A stretch of 64,000 nucleotides of DNA from Coleophoma eucalyptorum. Lineage: Eukaryota; Ascomycota; Leotiomycetes; Helotiales; Dermateaceae. A program made the translations under genes and the position numbers. The DNA lies in the NCBI GenBank assembly GCA_026120035.1, contig JALRME010000003.1:1674001-1738000 (forward strand), in the 5' to 3' direction. How positions within the stretch are numbered: position 1 is the first letter of the stretch; every line of letters starts with the position of its first letter. Below, piece after piece: positions 22,907-36,259 of this stretch. The notes under the pieces were generated by a model. It was not told the DNA's origin. It was given only the letters and a program-made list of their open reading frames with translations, and ran no database searches.

Positions 22907-25334
22907 TCACCTAACCTCCCCCTTCCTCGCCTGCGGCGCCGTGACTCGAATGCCGCTTTCCAACCTCCCCAGGTTCATCTCGAAGCCCTTACAAGCACAC
23001 CACGTGCGCACCGTCTTGACCGTATTCTTGATCTCCCGGCCATTTAGGTCCCAGCGGGCCAGCTGCTGCAGATCGCCTTCTCCAAGCTCTGCGGTGGCCG
23101 TTGGCGGGAGTCGGGACAGGAACTTCTGCCAGACGGATAGTCGGGAGGAGGTGGAGAGCGGGTTGAAGACTAGGTGGATGTTGACTCGTGATCGGAAGGC
23201 GACGTCGATGGTGGAGTAGAGGTTGGTGGTTAGGAAGATTATGCCGCGGAAGTATTCGAGCTCGCGGAGGAAGACTGGGTCGTGGGTTAGCATGGGAAGG
23301 GATAGGAGAGGGGGATGGGGAACGTACTTGATACGAGCTCGTTTCTCACTATGTCTGCTGGGGACCGCTCGGCCATGAAGACATCGGCTTCTGTGGTGCT
23401 TGTTAGTGATGTGCGTGGATGGGGTTTTCTTTTGTGGGCGTGCTACGGACCATCTAGCAGGATTACGGCGTTCCATTCAGTAGCCATCTCGAAGACTTTT
23501 TTGATCTTCGGTCCAAGATATGATGCGTTCGTGCCCAAGTCTTCAGCTTGGAGATAGTATAGTGGTCGTCTTGTCTTGTCGGCGACTGCACATTGTCAAT
23601 TTTTATATACATGCTACTAGTGTTACTTCGCTGGGTGTTCTTACCAGCTTCTGCAGTCAGCGTCTTGCCAGTTCCAGGTGGACCGCTCAAGAGGACGATC
23701 AATCCTTGTCCTGCACCGCAACCCGCAGTTAGAAAAGGATTCAGTATTCAGAAACGGATGAGGAATGTACCTTTCCCAACAATAACATCATCTACACCCG
23801 CTCCCAGGCGCTGGTGAGTCTCGACAAAAGTTAACACCAAGTCCTTCTGTTCTTCGGGATACACCAAGTGCCCGTAAGCTTCGTCGTTCCAAACCACCGG
23901 CGTGATATCATCAACGAAGAAGTTTACTATTTTCCAAGCAGAATTGATAAGTGAAATCTCGTAAACAGGCCGATTTGGTACTTACACCAAAGTTTGTTCT
24001 TCAAAGAAAAGCCCTTCAGCATGGGAGACACGAAAATCAGATCGTGCTCTCGAGCGAGCATTTCTTCTTTGTTCTTCTGCTGCTTCTCATTTGAAATGGT
24101 TTGCAAGTATTTGTTCTGCTTTGCTGGCTCCTCCTGGGTTTCCGGTTGGTACTCCGGATACAGACCTGGCTGATGGACCGGCGGAGTTGGCACCTCTTTT
24201 CTGGCTACCCCTTCGTGGTGTTTGTGGTACCCGACATAGTCGATGAGGACTCTTGATGAGACCTGGAGAATAGTTAAAATGTTGTTCACAGGTCAGGAAA
24301 TTCTAGCTTACACTGTGCTTCTCTGCTTCATCGCCCTTGACCAGTATTCCCAAGCCGGAATACTCACAATAGGTGAGATCTTGATATTCTAGCACCCTCT
24401 TTCCTCTTGATTTGATTCTAGCAATAACTGATTCGGGATCGGGGTGGAAGAGGAAAGGGTAGTTTGGTAGGGAATTTACAGGCACGTTCCCGTCAAACCT
24501 GAGGATCGGTAGCATGAGTGGTTTCCATGAGAAGGTTTCCCCATCGAAACATATCTCCTCGCACCGCACCGCAAGATGAGGTTTTGGACATGCTAGATAC
24601 TCAGTGGAAAGGACTCGACAAACTCGAGTCGCCGCGTCGTTGGTGGAGAAGATGGTTGAGTTCCGTGGGAAGTATGTCCAAGCGAGCTTATAGGAGATGA
24701 GACCGCTCGCTCTTAAGTTCTCGAGCTGTGCCATGAAGCCACCAAACAGTTCATTCATGACCTGACACAAAAGTCGGAGATGCTGCCCCAGGATGCTCTC
24801 CTCGTCGGCTTGTTCTTGCAAGGCCATTATCTTATCATAGCAGAAGAACAGTGGCTTAAAAGGCTCCTGGAACTTGGCCGCCTCGGTTACTTCCAGAAAT
24901 AAGTTTTCGTCCACCAGGATATCTTTCAATGCCGTCACCAGCACTGGACTCTGAAGCTCAATGGCATGGATCTTGAGGGGTGTCCGGCCCGAGATCGTCT
25001 CTTGCTGATGATCCTTGATCTTGAAGATCTTGATCGCCACGCGGTCGTTTGCCTTGGCAACCTTCTTGCTCAATTGCTTCGGCGGAGAATCCACCCAGTT
25101 GTAGGCATTGGGTCGACTGTTCTTCCCTTCATAGAAGGTCTTGGTCGTTGCAAAACTGCCAAATTCGGCATCTTTTCCGACGACGGCTGCAGTTGGCGTG
25201 GTAAGGTCTTGTAGAGGCGCTGTTGCTGTGCTGTATAGGTCTCGTGCTTTGGAGGCCAACGGGAGCTGTGGTGTCCACGATTTCCAAAATTTGGCCCTCG
25301 GTCGCATTTGAACTTCAGCCTTTTCTAAAGACAT
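22907..25334 (-). CDS. AAA+ ATPase with fungal DUF7025-type N-terminal region
   Basis: Seven exons (24312-25334, 23986-24262, 23771-23926, 23645-23710, 23451-23585, 23328-23390, 22907-23274) give 695 residues, phases consistent throughout. The N-terminal ~340 residues are a globular region typical of fungal AAA proteins of this type (LRLLCQVMNELFG, YLACPKPHL, CEYSGLGILVKGDE). The single AAA module has Walker A GPPGTGKTLTAEA, Walker B AVILLDEADVFMAER, sensor 1 FLTTN and an arginine-finger region VAFRSRVNIHL. It should hydrolyse ATP to remodel a protein partner; none is known. It resembles large, often poorly studied fungal AAA families that are expanded in Pezizomycotina. The donor of intron 5 is GTCCGT, slightly unusual but supported by frame. 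Confidence 0.88.
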
Positions 25335-26265
25335 CCTTCTGAACTGTAATCAAACGTCTGGTGATAATTGAAACACAAAGCAGTAAAATGGGAAACAGAG
25401 TTGAGATATGATTTCTTGGTACGAGGAGATAATCTTGACGTCAGGTATATATATATATATACACGTTTATCATATTCCTTCCAAGGCTGGAGTTGGCTGT
25501 TGCCTACAATCAGGCACAAGCCTCAACAAACATCAAACGAGTTGGCATAAGGCCACATCCAAGAGAGGGCGAAATGACAACTCTGTCAAATGGACAAGGC
25601 ACTTTCGAGGAAGCCTAACTTGCATGTACTGTGCCGTCAGGACTTTGCTGCAGGACTTACGCTTTTTGGCTTTTACCTTTGGGGCGATCATCCGTGGCTG
25701 GACGCTGCACTGGCGACTGGCTGTGGTCTGAGCGCTGGCGTGTGGGACGTACAACTGCCGTGTGCCCTCTATTTGACACAGTGGAGAGCTGGATCTCATT
25801 GCTGGAGCGACAACAAGTCCCTGGATGTCTGCTTCTTACCAGACTGATATGTTTCAACCCTGCAGAAAATACCTATCTTGATGTACCCCTTACTAAGCGA
25901 ATCACACACAGATGACGAACGAGTGTGTTTGATCGCCCACTTCTGAAGGATGGCGGGGTGCTTTGCAGAACTATATAAACTACCTACGAGCTCTTGGTTA
26001 AAGGTCTGCATTTGCTCGCAAGTTCTTTCCTTGAAGTGCCAGCATCTCTGCGACTTTCTGCCTCGCCCGAAGACTTGTGGTGAGTACAACAGCTGCATCG
26101 GACTGCCCCTCGCTTGCCAAGTGAGCTTCACCCCACCTGCCCGCTAACTCGCCGATAAGATAAGAGCTCCTTCCTTCCTTCTGTTGAGGCACGTCATCTC
26201 TTGCCCTCTGCCCAACAGCAGCTTCGTCTTCATCCCATATCTCTTTGACAATCAATTAATCCAAC
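25335..26265. other. Divergent promoter region, AAA ATPase / SDR
   Basis: About 0.93 kb. An alternating TA run lies near 25446-25461, upstream of the AAA gene. TATATAAA at 25972-25979 could serve the plus-strand SDR. Small open frames here are not believed. Confidence 0.5.
25972..25979 (+). promoter_or_regulatory. Possible TATA box for the atypical SDR
   Basis: TATATAAA stands 287 bp before the ATG at 26266 in an otherwise mixed sequence. The leader would be long (about 250 nt), so the assignment is tentative. Confidence 0.35.
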
Positions 26266-27200
26266 ATGCCTACCATACTCATCATCGGTGCAACCCGCGG
26301 CCTTGGTGCGTGTCTGGCGAATTACTACGCCTCCCAACCAGATACCACCGTCTTCGGCACGACTCGGGCTGCCGCTGGTCCCAAGAACGACAAGCTGTCC
26401 GACAAGATCGTTTGGGTCCCAAATGTCGACGTTGCCCAAGAGAACTGTGGGAGAAGCTTGGTAAATCAGTTGCCTGCTCTAGGCGGCGGAGGCGGTATGC
26501 TTGAAGGAGGAATCAAGGCCTTTGACACTGTGGTATGTACTCTACTGACCACAACTCAGCCACGGTGCTTGAGCATGCCTTACTGACAATCTCTAGATCA
26601 TTACTGCTGGTTATTTCGTTACTGAAGATTTCACGAATGGACCAAAGTGGGACGAGGAGGTTAAGATGTATAGTGAGTTCTTTCCGCTCAAATCAGTTAT
26701 ATACTATATACTTATTAGATTTTCTTTTAGCTACATCTGCTATTTCCCCACCATTCATCGTCTATTCGCTCTCAAGAGCCAAGTTCCTTAAGCCCGGCTC
26801 AAAGGTCGTTCTGGTATCATCTGAGTCAGGGTCAATTACACTGCGACACGAGAAAGAGGGTGGCGGAAACTATGGACATCACGCCTCTAAAGCTGCCTTG
26901 AACATGGTCGGCAAGCTTCTCAGCTTAGACGTCAAGGACAAGGGAATCATCATCAGCATTGTCCACCCAGGATTTATGAGGACGGAGATGACTGCTGGTG
27001 TTGGCTTCGACAAGTACTGGGATGACGGCGGAGCTGTTCCACCAGAGGAGGCGGCAAAGAGTCTGGCTGAGTGGATTGAGAAGGATTTGGATATGAGCAA
27101 GTCGGGGGAGTATTGGGCTCCTAGAGGACCAAGAGATATCGGTACGGCAGATGTCACGATTGGAACAGGTCTGCCAACGCCACTTCACCTACCATGGTAG
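26266..27200 (+). CDS. Atypical short-chain dehydrogenase/reductase
   Basis: Exons 26266-26532, 26597-26672 and 26731-27200 give 270 residues. The Rossmann start is TILIIGATRGLGACLA (TGxxxGxG type). The later strand IITAGYFV takes the NNAG position, and VVLVSSESGSITL carries the catalytic Ser. The YxxxK site reads NYGHHASKAALNMVG: Lys and Ser are in place, but the position normally held by the catalytic Tyr is His. IVHPGFMRTEM and a C-terminal GEYWAPRGPRDIGTA tail follow. I recall fungal relatives of the C-factor/sniffer group with the same GHHxSK sequence, so the change may be a family trait. Substrate unknown; it could be a reductase with an unusual proton donor or a non-catalytic binder. 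Confidence 0.85.
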
Positions 27201-27813
27201 ACGTAGATGAGAGAGTTTAAGGTTTATGATAATGATATTGATTTGCTTGCTCCTTAATTCAAAATTTACCAAGCCAGTTCGATTAATGGACTTAGGTTTC
27301 ATTTTTGGCATCATGGCTATTGTAGTGCAGAAAGCGCGTGGATTATAGCTTTGATATTCTTCTGAAAGATTCAATATATCACAATCTCTAATCCATCCAC
27401 GGGGAAAGCACAAGAAGATCACTCAGAAAGGAGCCGCTTCTTTTAATCATCATAAATTCAGGTATTTCAACAAGCTTTCCAAGTAAAGCTTGCTATCTTG
27501 CGCAAGAACAAGCACCTTTGATGAAAGAATTGGCTAAGTCATGCATCACTATTACGCGTTGTCTACGTGATAGAGATTATCTCTCACGGAGCGACATTAC
27601 ATAGCTTGCTTCAGATTCAGACTTCAACTGACATACTGCTTGGTCGATTTAGCGCAACCGACAGTTTGGTTATCAATAATCAACTACAATTACACACTAC
27701 ATGTGTGAACACAACTAAGTGCACTCCGTAACAAAGCGCGCATTCATACTGAGCACTCAGCAACGTAGTTATGCAAGTAAGCTTCAATAGGCTGGAACCT
27801 CCTGTTACTGACT
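27201..27813. other. Intergenic, AT-rich
   Basis: Downstream of the SDR and before the decayed frame. No convincing coding sequence or structured RNA is seen. Confidence 0.45.
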
Positions 27814-28500
27814 GTGAACCTTGGCAGGAGAGAAACCGCTAGTTCTTGGAGTCTTGGTAGAACTGCAGCCAAAATGGCGTGTCTGCCAGTCCTCGCTGAG
27901 TTCTTTTCAAATATGCCGCGACGTGTAGGCCAAACCTCGAAGCAGCGCCGGTTCTTGAAGCTGAAGCGGAGAAAAAGAACAGCTTGGCTAAGCAACTCGA
28001 GGAACTTTGAAACTATCCACAAAATCATGCTGCAGAGACGCACTAAGAGGTCCCTCCAGCAATGGACGGCCGTACAAGTGAAGGAAATGCAACAGCGAAG
28101 AGCAGTGGAAGAAGCGATTAAGTAGAAGAACCGATGGGAGAAGCATATTGAGAATGACAAGGTACGGTTGGGGAAGCTGACAGAGGTGAAGGGGAGACGA
28201 CAAGCAGATATTTGGGGGCGGACTGGAGTGGCCATCCTTGGGGAGGCGCAAGAAAGCTTCTCCCAGAACACGTACGTGAGGAAGTATGATCGTCTGAGGG
28301 AGTTGATGATTCAGAGAAATATTCCTTTAGACTATCAACTTTATGTGCGCGATTCTCTTGCGGAATACCACGATGATATGCTGGCCATTGGGGATCTAAA
28401 GGACGAGGCTGCTGTCACTGCGAAGAGACTGCTGCGCGATGAGCTGGATAAGGTAGTGGTTAACCGGGTGAAGACTCCTTCGGGACCTTTGGAGGACTGA
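27814..28500 (+). pseudogene. Decayed coiled-coil reading frame with internal stop
   Basis: One frame runs from 27814 to TGA at 28498-28500, with a single in-frame TAG at 28123-28125. The 3' part reads as a real charged, helical protein: HIENDKVRLGKLTEVKGRR, then NTYVRKYDRLRELM and VTAKRLLRDELDKVVVNRVK. In the 5' part a different frame (around 27935-28000) is coiled-coil-like, with LEAEAEKKNSLAKQLEEL. This suggests a frameshift upstream of the stop as well. I recognise no family. The best reading is a broken gene of unknown function; an intron covering the stop is possible, but I see no matching donor and acceptor pair. Confidence 0.5.
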
Positions 28501-29848
28501 TTAATACGTGGAAATAAACGGATCTGTGGAGGTTAAGCAGTTACTCATATACCTTCTGGTATTATGCTTTCTGAAGCGATTACAGGCACGGCACAGATAA
28601 GCTACTACTATGCAAGCGAGCTGGAAACTTTTTGCGTTTGAGTATAGGTGAAGTGTGAGATCGGAGATAATACTCCAATGAATTCGAATGACTTATTAAG
28701 TAAAAGAAACTCATGAAGAACCCTTAGTAGTCGATACAGATGTAGTTCTTGATTTAATTCAGCATCCTTTCGAGAGCCAATCTAAAAACCCAAGTCTAAC
28801 CTCCCCCCCCCCCCTTACACCAAATCAGCCCGACGCTAGACAAGGCCGCGATCTACAATGCAGGAACAAAGACTTTCAGTACCTAGTTTATTGGTGTAAT
28901 TCAACTAGTTTTAAGACCGCGAATGGAATGAAGTGCAACCTTCATTGTCCCAAAACCCAAATCCTGGAACAGAGAAGAGCGAATCCCCATGTGCCAGCTC
29001 TCCCAGCCATCGCATCCCCTCTTGAGCCACACAAACTCTAAAATCTCAAGATCTGATCAAAAGACGCCCCCCATTCGCAAGATGTATTGCCTCATCCGCC
29101 GTTGATTCGCCAGCCGCTTTGCGCTGTCGACACCAGCGGGAAGAGTCATTGGATGCTATGATGATCGCTTAATGCAAAAGGCTCAATGGCAGCGCAACCT
29201 ACTTGCGTTGCGCGCTCTTTTGTTTTTTTTTTTTTTCGCTGAGCTTGCACTTAGTGACTTATTTAGTTGTCAATGCTTGCTATCCCTTCACGGCGAGCAC
29301 GGGCGATCTGTACCTCTCATCTTTTCAGTTGTACGCATCATCGGGCCTGTCTGACTAGAACAAGAGTTGTGCGGAGCTTAGATGCTGCATTTCCTCCTTT
29401 TTCTTGCGAGACTCCGGCTGTTTCTCCTCAGCTGGTTCAGATTACCATATCCAGTTCAAGATTTGAGGAGACATCAACTAAGACAGACATGCCCATATTC
29501 ATTTGTAATGTTGATTCACATTTTTTATCGCTATCATGGCTTGCTTCGATGAGGCGCTTTAGAGGATTGGATTGGTTGTAAGTATTTGTTGGTTGTCTTG
29601 TACTCCCCGGGAAGAAGAGGGATAGCATAGCTACCTTAATATATTATTTTGTTTTAAGCTGGAGTTCTTTTCTTCCCTTGATCAACGTAGTTGGGCTGGT
29701 AGGCTGGCTTGCAGATTTCTTGAGTGGTGACTTAGTCTACTTTCCTTCTTCCCTTTATCTCCGTATTTTCCAGTATGCAGTACATATGGCTCATAGGGTA
29801 GAGGCGGGTTGTGGAATAGATGGGTCTAATTAGGGGAGGGAGGGAAAC

Positions 29849-29856
29849 TATAAAAG
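29849..29856 (+). promoter_or_regulatory. TATA box of the GPI protein gene
   Basis: TATAAAAG lies 233 bp before the ATG at 30082 and about 50 bp before the start of the 20-bp repeat array, so the repeats should be in the transcribed leader. Confidence 0.5.
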
Positions 29857-29902
29857 TCGTGAACTTTCCATCCATCGTATCCTCTGGTTTATCCTGTACA
29901 CT

Positions 29903-29982
29903 CACACTCATTCTCAATCATCCACACTCATTTTCAATTACCCACATTCATTTTAAATTATTCACACTCATTCAATCACTCA
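29903..29982 (+). repeat. 20-bp tandem repeat, four units
   Basis: Units begin at 29903, 29923, 29943 and 29963. Each starts CACAnTCATT and continues with an AT-rich half containing CAAT or AAAT; the spacing is an exact 20 bp with a few substitutions. The array ends about 100 bp before the ATG of the GPI protein. Confidence 0.85.
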
Positions 29983-30081
29983 GGTATCTTAGATACTCCC
30001 ACTCTCGTTAAAAAGAAACGAGGAAAAAAAGGGCACTCAACAGCTCAAATCAAATACAAACAATCAAGCCCCGATATCAGA

Positions 30082-30994
30082 ATGTTCATGCCAATTTTAT
30101 CTCTCTTTCTCACCCTAGGCCCCGTTGTCCTCGCAGATTATAAACCCAAACCCACATCTTATGCCAACAACATCACAACTAGCACAACCAGACTGACCAA
30201 ACTGGCAACATCAACCGTATCGACCACCCTCTTCATAACAATCTCCAGATGTGCACCAGCCATCATCTCATGTCCGTATTCCACAGCACCACTTACGACC
30301 GAGACGGTCTTGACATATACAACCATCTGCCCTGTCTCATCCTCAACAACATCAACAACAACAACAGCAACAGAAAACAGTGAGAGATACACATCCACTC
30401 CTTCAGCAATCCCAATGACAATCTCCACGGTCTACATGACGAAAGAAATCACCATCTCTGCATGTGCGGCAACGGTCCTAGAGTGCCCCTATACCGTACG
30501 GCTCCCCGCTTCTCTTTTTAAGACCTGGTTGGAATTTTATTGACTTCGAGAGCTAGACAAAACCCCTCGTCACCACGACCGTGGCTAGTTACACGACCAT
30601 CTGTCCAGTCAGTAGCAGCGCAGAGATACTGACCCTAGCACCAGCTCCGTACCCGAGCGTCCCAGGGCCTAGTGGCACTGCACTTCCATCCCCACCACTA
30701 CCTCCTCCAGCATCTAATGCAGCACCACTGCCAGAAACCACGAAGCTAACCAACGGCACTATCTTCATTGTACCAAGCACACTAGCGCCAACCACCACCA
30801 TAGTAAATCCAGGAGGCGGATTGTTCACGATCGCTACGGGAAGCACGAAGAGCTCCAGCTCGGGGACCACTGCAGTTTCGGCCATAGCACCGGCTGCCAC
30901 TTTCACGGGTGCTGCGGGGCAGAGGCGTGTTGGTAGTTGTGGGGCGGCCTTTGCGGTTATTGTGGTTGTGGCTGCTGTTGGTGTAGTGTTGTAG
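30082..30994 (+). CDS. Ser/Thr-rich GPI-anchored cell-wall protein
   Basis: Exons 30082-30495 and 30557-30994 (61-nt intron) give 283 residues. A signal peptide (MFMPILSLFLTLGPVVLADY) opens the protein. Two related segments of ~40 residues follow, each with a CA...CPY core and ending TTICPVSSS; the intron cuts the second. A Pro/Ala-rich stretch then leads to a Ser/Thr/Gly stretch (TGSTKSSSSGTTAVSA), an omega-site-like AAGQRR region and a hydrophobic tail AAFAVIVVVAAVGVVL, the plan of a GPI-anchored protein. N-glycosylation sites (NNIT, NGTI) and very many Thr suggest heavy glycosylation. It should sit in the wall or plasma membrane; no enzymatic domain is seen. The repeat with paired Cys is common in fungal surface proteins of unknown function. 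Confidence 0.88.
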
Positions 30995-31755
30995 AGGGGG
31001 GAGAAGCGAGGGAGGGTTTGGGGTTATGCGATGAATGAGAGTCTTGTTATATATATTTTCTTCTTTTCTTTCGCTACTTGCCTGTTAGATACAGGATATG
31101 ATATGACGGTTGGAGAATGGGTATGTTGACTATTTTTTATGATAATGAGGTTGATGATTGAATGGATGATAGCAATGAAAAGGAAAAGTTTGAAATGGGG
31201 GATTTTGTCTTGTTGCTTTGGAAATCTGCAAACTATGGAAAGTGTGTAACTCGCCTTCTTACCTTTTACCATGCATTGTGGATGAGCAAGGTGGATGCAA
31301 ATGAAGCAGGCGAGGAACCACTCCTCCCTAAAGAGCATGCAACGCGCAGCTCACAGGGCAGTCCATGGACGGTCAAAAGATTTAGTCTTGATTTGCGATT
31401 TTGTATGCAATTTCTTAGCTATACAAGGACCGTATATCTCCTCGACGGTCATAACCTAACCACTACTGTTGGCACTAATAGATACTGCCCCTCCAGGGTA
31501 TAAGAACTAACAAACGAAAGATATGGCACGGAACATGCCCACCCATCTAAATTGAGGTATCAAATCTTCTCACATGCGCCAGCACAAACGTCCACCAAAT
31601 TGACACCTCGAAACACCATGTAAAAGAAAGACTCTATGTCATCAAGTTGCAATCATGAAAGCCACTGGGCTTATGGGCTACATGTACAAGCACATAATAT
31701 GTATATATCTAAGCATAAAGAAAATTGAAGTATGTAAGATTCGGGATCATGGGCT
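30995..31755. other. Convergent intergenic region
   Basis: 3' ends of the GPI gene and the following MFS gene. Open frames here are short and lack family features. Confidence 0.5.
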
Positions 31756-33676
31756 TTATACCCCGGCAATCTCCTCGTCGATAAGCATTTCAGTACTTTG
31801 CTGGGCAGCGTTATTGTCTCCAAGTACGCTGGCATTGGATTCATCTGACTCAACTACGTAAACTGGTTTGATACATAAGTATATGTTCCCTATAGTGGAA
31901 GTTATCTGAGACTCACCATGTGGTTTGATGAACCAGCTGACCGAGAAGGCCAAGGCAAAGCAGCAAGTCAACACAACGAATACTGCTTGTGGGAATGATC
32001 CAACAGTGCCAGCGTAAATGAGATTGAAGACTGTAGGGCAAACTATCCTAGCCAACGCATGGAGTAGACCAGTCGCGCCTAAGAGCTGCCCAACTTTATC
32101 ATGAGCAACGTGCTTCGTCAGAGCAGATTGTAAAGTTGGAGAGCCTATTCCTCCCAATGATGCAAAGATACCAGAGAGGGCAAAAACGCCACTCTGTTTG
32201 GCAAGTGCATAGCCGCCGAAGCCAATTATCTCGAAGCAGATCGCCGCACGAATTAGATATAGCTCGAAGTTGTCACAGCCGGAATTTGGCTCGGGAATAG
32301 CAAAACCTGACTCTCGACGTTGCTTGTTACGTCTACGAGTTCGGAACAAGTAGTTGAGCAGCGGTAATACTACAATGAGAGTCGAGACACGTGCTGTGTT
32401 TGCTGCAGAAACAAAAAGATTCGTTTCATAGGTACCCCAGCCGAACTGAAAGCCCGAATAATACACAACTACAGTCATCGCACCCATTGCAGTTCCAAAG
32501 ATGATAGTGTCTACCATTGCAAGGAGAACCAAGTTCGCTCGGAGATGTGCAGACCCGTGACCGGTTGGCCAAAGAATCTTCAACGGGGCAAAAAGGTTGC
32601 CTTGATGTATAGTTGAGACCCAGGAATAGTTTTGGGCCTCACGAATTCCTTCCTCAACAATGTAAGTTTCCCGAGCCGACATCTGGCGTTTCTTGGAAAG
32701 AGATTCTGGGACAAAGAGCCCTATGAACAATACAAAGCAGGCATGCATTATGAGTGCAGCATAGAACATGGTAAGCAGGGAATTAGTAAGCTTGAAGGTG
32801 AAAGCCGCCATAAAAGGTCCAAGAGCTATACCAGAGAAAAGACAGGCATGAAAGTAGCCAAATGCTACAGCTCTCTTCGGTGGGGGTGTGCAGTCGGATG
32901 CATAAGCGTGTGTGAGCGCCATTCCAGCAGTAAAAGACCCGCATAGACCCTCAAACACTGAACCAAGCAACAACCAAGTATAGTCAACATGGTCAGGATA
33001 CTTCGCAGCCAATATGGTAATGATTTCAGTCAAGAAACCACCAGCACTCGTGACAATTAAGAACCTAATTCTACCGTAGCGGTCAGACCAGGCACCAAGC
33101 TTTGGTGACATGATAGCACTCAGTACCCCGGCAATGATGGTCGTGTACAAGGTGAACTTGGTTGCCAAAGATTGTATTTCAGGCTGTCGACATTGTGGAT
33201 TATCACCTCCGAATATGATCGGAGCAAAGATGAACGTCGGATCATTTGCGGATTTTTCGGCAAGATATTGTCGACACACGAGAGACAAAATCAAGTTGAG
33301 TTTTGGCACAATGATTCCTCCGACAGCGAGAGCGAAAAGAAAGAAAGGGAACAATAGCCAGTAGGTCTACAAAGTATCAGCGCTTGCGTTCATACCACTC
33401 TCAACAACGGCAACTCACCGATGGTTTATTCCACCAAGATAAGCCCTCGAAATCCAATTGCCCAGGCCATGTCGATTCGACTGTACCACTCCGACTGAGT
33501 TCTGGACCTGCAGAACTGCTCTCGCCGAGCAGCGGACTTTCTTCTCCGCGTAGGCTCGTATCGGATCCAGAATGCTTCAACAACGACGCTCGCGCTCCCC
33601 AACCTCCGTCGCTTTGTTGACTGCTACTGCGCTCGCGCGTCAAGTTATCAGCCTTCCTCGATTGATCGTATGCCAT
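31756..33676 (-). CDS. MFS transporter, TetA/hippocampus-abundant-transcript-like
   Basis: Exons 33419-33676, 31917-33366 and 31756-31862 give 604 residues. The ~85-residue N-terminus is hydrophilic and Ser-rich, with an EESPLLGESSS motif. The membrane part has 12 segments. MFS motif A is SPKLGAWSDRYGRIRFL, followed by GLCGSFTAGMALTHAYASD (a typical spot for this group) and PFMAAFTFKLTNSLL. The second half has GIFASLGGIGSPTLQSALTK and QLLGATGLLHALARIVCP. These features match fungal TetA-class MFS proteins (tetracycline-resistance-like/MFSD14-like), probably in a plasma or vacuolar membrane. The substrate is unknown. The small last exon encodes an acidic C-terminal tail. Confidence 0.88.
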
Positions 33677-34885
33677 GGTATTGGTGACGTGTTAAGGTGG
33701 GGGTTGGGTGGGTTCTGTCGCGTGCGAAGTTACAGCACCGACTTGTTGAGCTTTGCTGTCGCAAAGAAGACTCACGACCTCAATGATGAGAGCATGGAGT
33801 GATGGATCAAGTGGCAGAAGAGAGCAAGAAGACGGAGTTAGGTGGAGGTGTTAGGCCGACATTCTTGTACGCTGGATGATGAACGACAAAGACGCAAGGA
33901 CGTTATCTTTTGCGGGTATGTATCCTTTGCGCTGGTCTGTTTTGGGGGTCAAGGTAGATCTGATCGCACGCCGCTCCAGCTTGCAGGGCTGTTCACTAGT
34001 CGAGCGAGTGAGGATGAAAGTATGTCTACGTAATGCACTGTTGTCTTATGGAATGCGTGGACATGAAAGTTGGCGGACGTATCAGAGCCCAGAGCTAGAT
34101 GGGTGGTTTCATGGTGAATATGTCTAAAGAGGAAGCTTGATAATCAAATGCTTAGGATGGGCACTACCCCTTGGAGTATGTCTGGTGGCGCCTCTCCGAC
34201 CATGGCAGAGCTTGGGCGAATCCTCGGACGGAAACACGATGTTTATGGTTAAGGTAGAACTGCGGGTGACGGGTACAGTACGGAGTAATCTCGTACAAGG
34301 TGGAAGGTAGTAACGGTATTGTACGGAGTAAGGTGCACGCGTGCATGATAAGGTACTGGCACCGACTGTGCTTTGCGGTTCGCGGTTCGCTTCGGTGACG
34401 AGTCTCACAGGGGAAACCCGAGATGGAGAAGGCACCGATTCATAGTTCATAACTGAGTTCACGCGGACGAAGTCCCACAGTATCCCTCTGTACCGCGACC
34501 AGAAGGCGAGGCATCGTGATCTCAACAGAATAAACATCCTCAGCGTCTGCCCCACACGAACACCAGATCGTCTCCTTAGCTATCATGCACCCTCCATGCA
34601 TATCGCCTTACCGGACGCTCGATGCGAAATGGTGACGATGACGATTCTGCACCACTCGGGATTCGGCTTACCAGGCTCCCGGGTGCGAGGAGAGGATTAA
34701 TCTTTTTCCTATCGGTTTTTCCGAGCTCGATAATCAGCTGGCGTGGTGATTAGCTTACTTTGTCCGGCTTGCCCGGCGTGCCTAGCTTGCATACTTAACC
34801 AACCAGAGCAAAGGTACAGAGGATGCTGGATTCCATATTGATACAGTTTGCGACTGGTCTAGGTACATGATATATGATACAACTG
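33677..34885. other. Intergenic, GTACGGAGTA motif twice
   Basis: Upstream of the MFS gene and downstream of ferrochelatase. The 10-mer gtacggagta is at 34278-34287 and 34321-34330. No convincing gene; the long minus-strand open frame at 34124-34555 is low-complexity. Confidence 0.5.

Positions 34886-36259
<1,374 letters not shown>

Larger units (their letters stand above)
28501..30081. other. Intergenic and promoter region of the GPI protein gene
   Basis: 1.58 kb with no confident gene. A run of C occurs at about 28802-28814 and a T run near 29220-29236. The distal 240 bp hold a TATA box and a 20-bp tandem repeat, listed separately. Confidence 0.5.

Noticed and set aside
27744..28271. 175-codon minus-strand frame
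   Set aside because: Antisense to the decayed coiled-coil frame; Phe/Cys/Ser-rich composition typical of the reverse of a Lys/Glu-rich coding strand.
34124..34555. 143-codon minus-strand frame
   Set aside because: No domain, no splice or promoter support; sequence looks intergenic.
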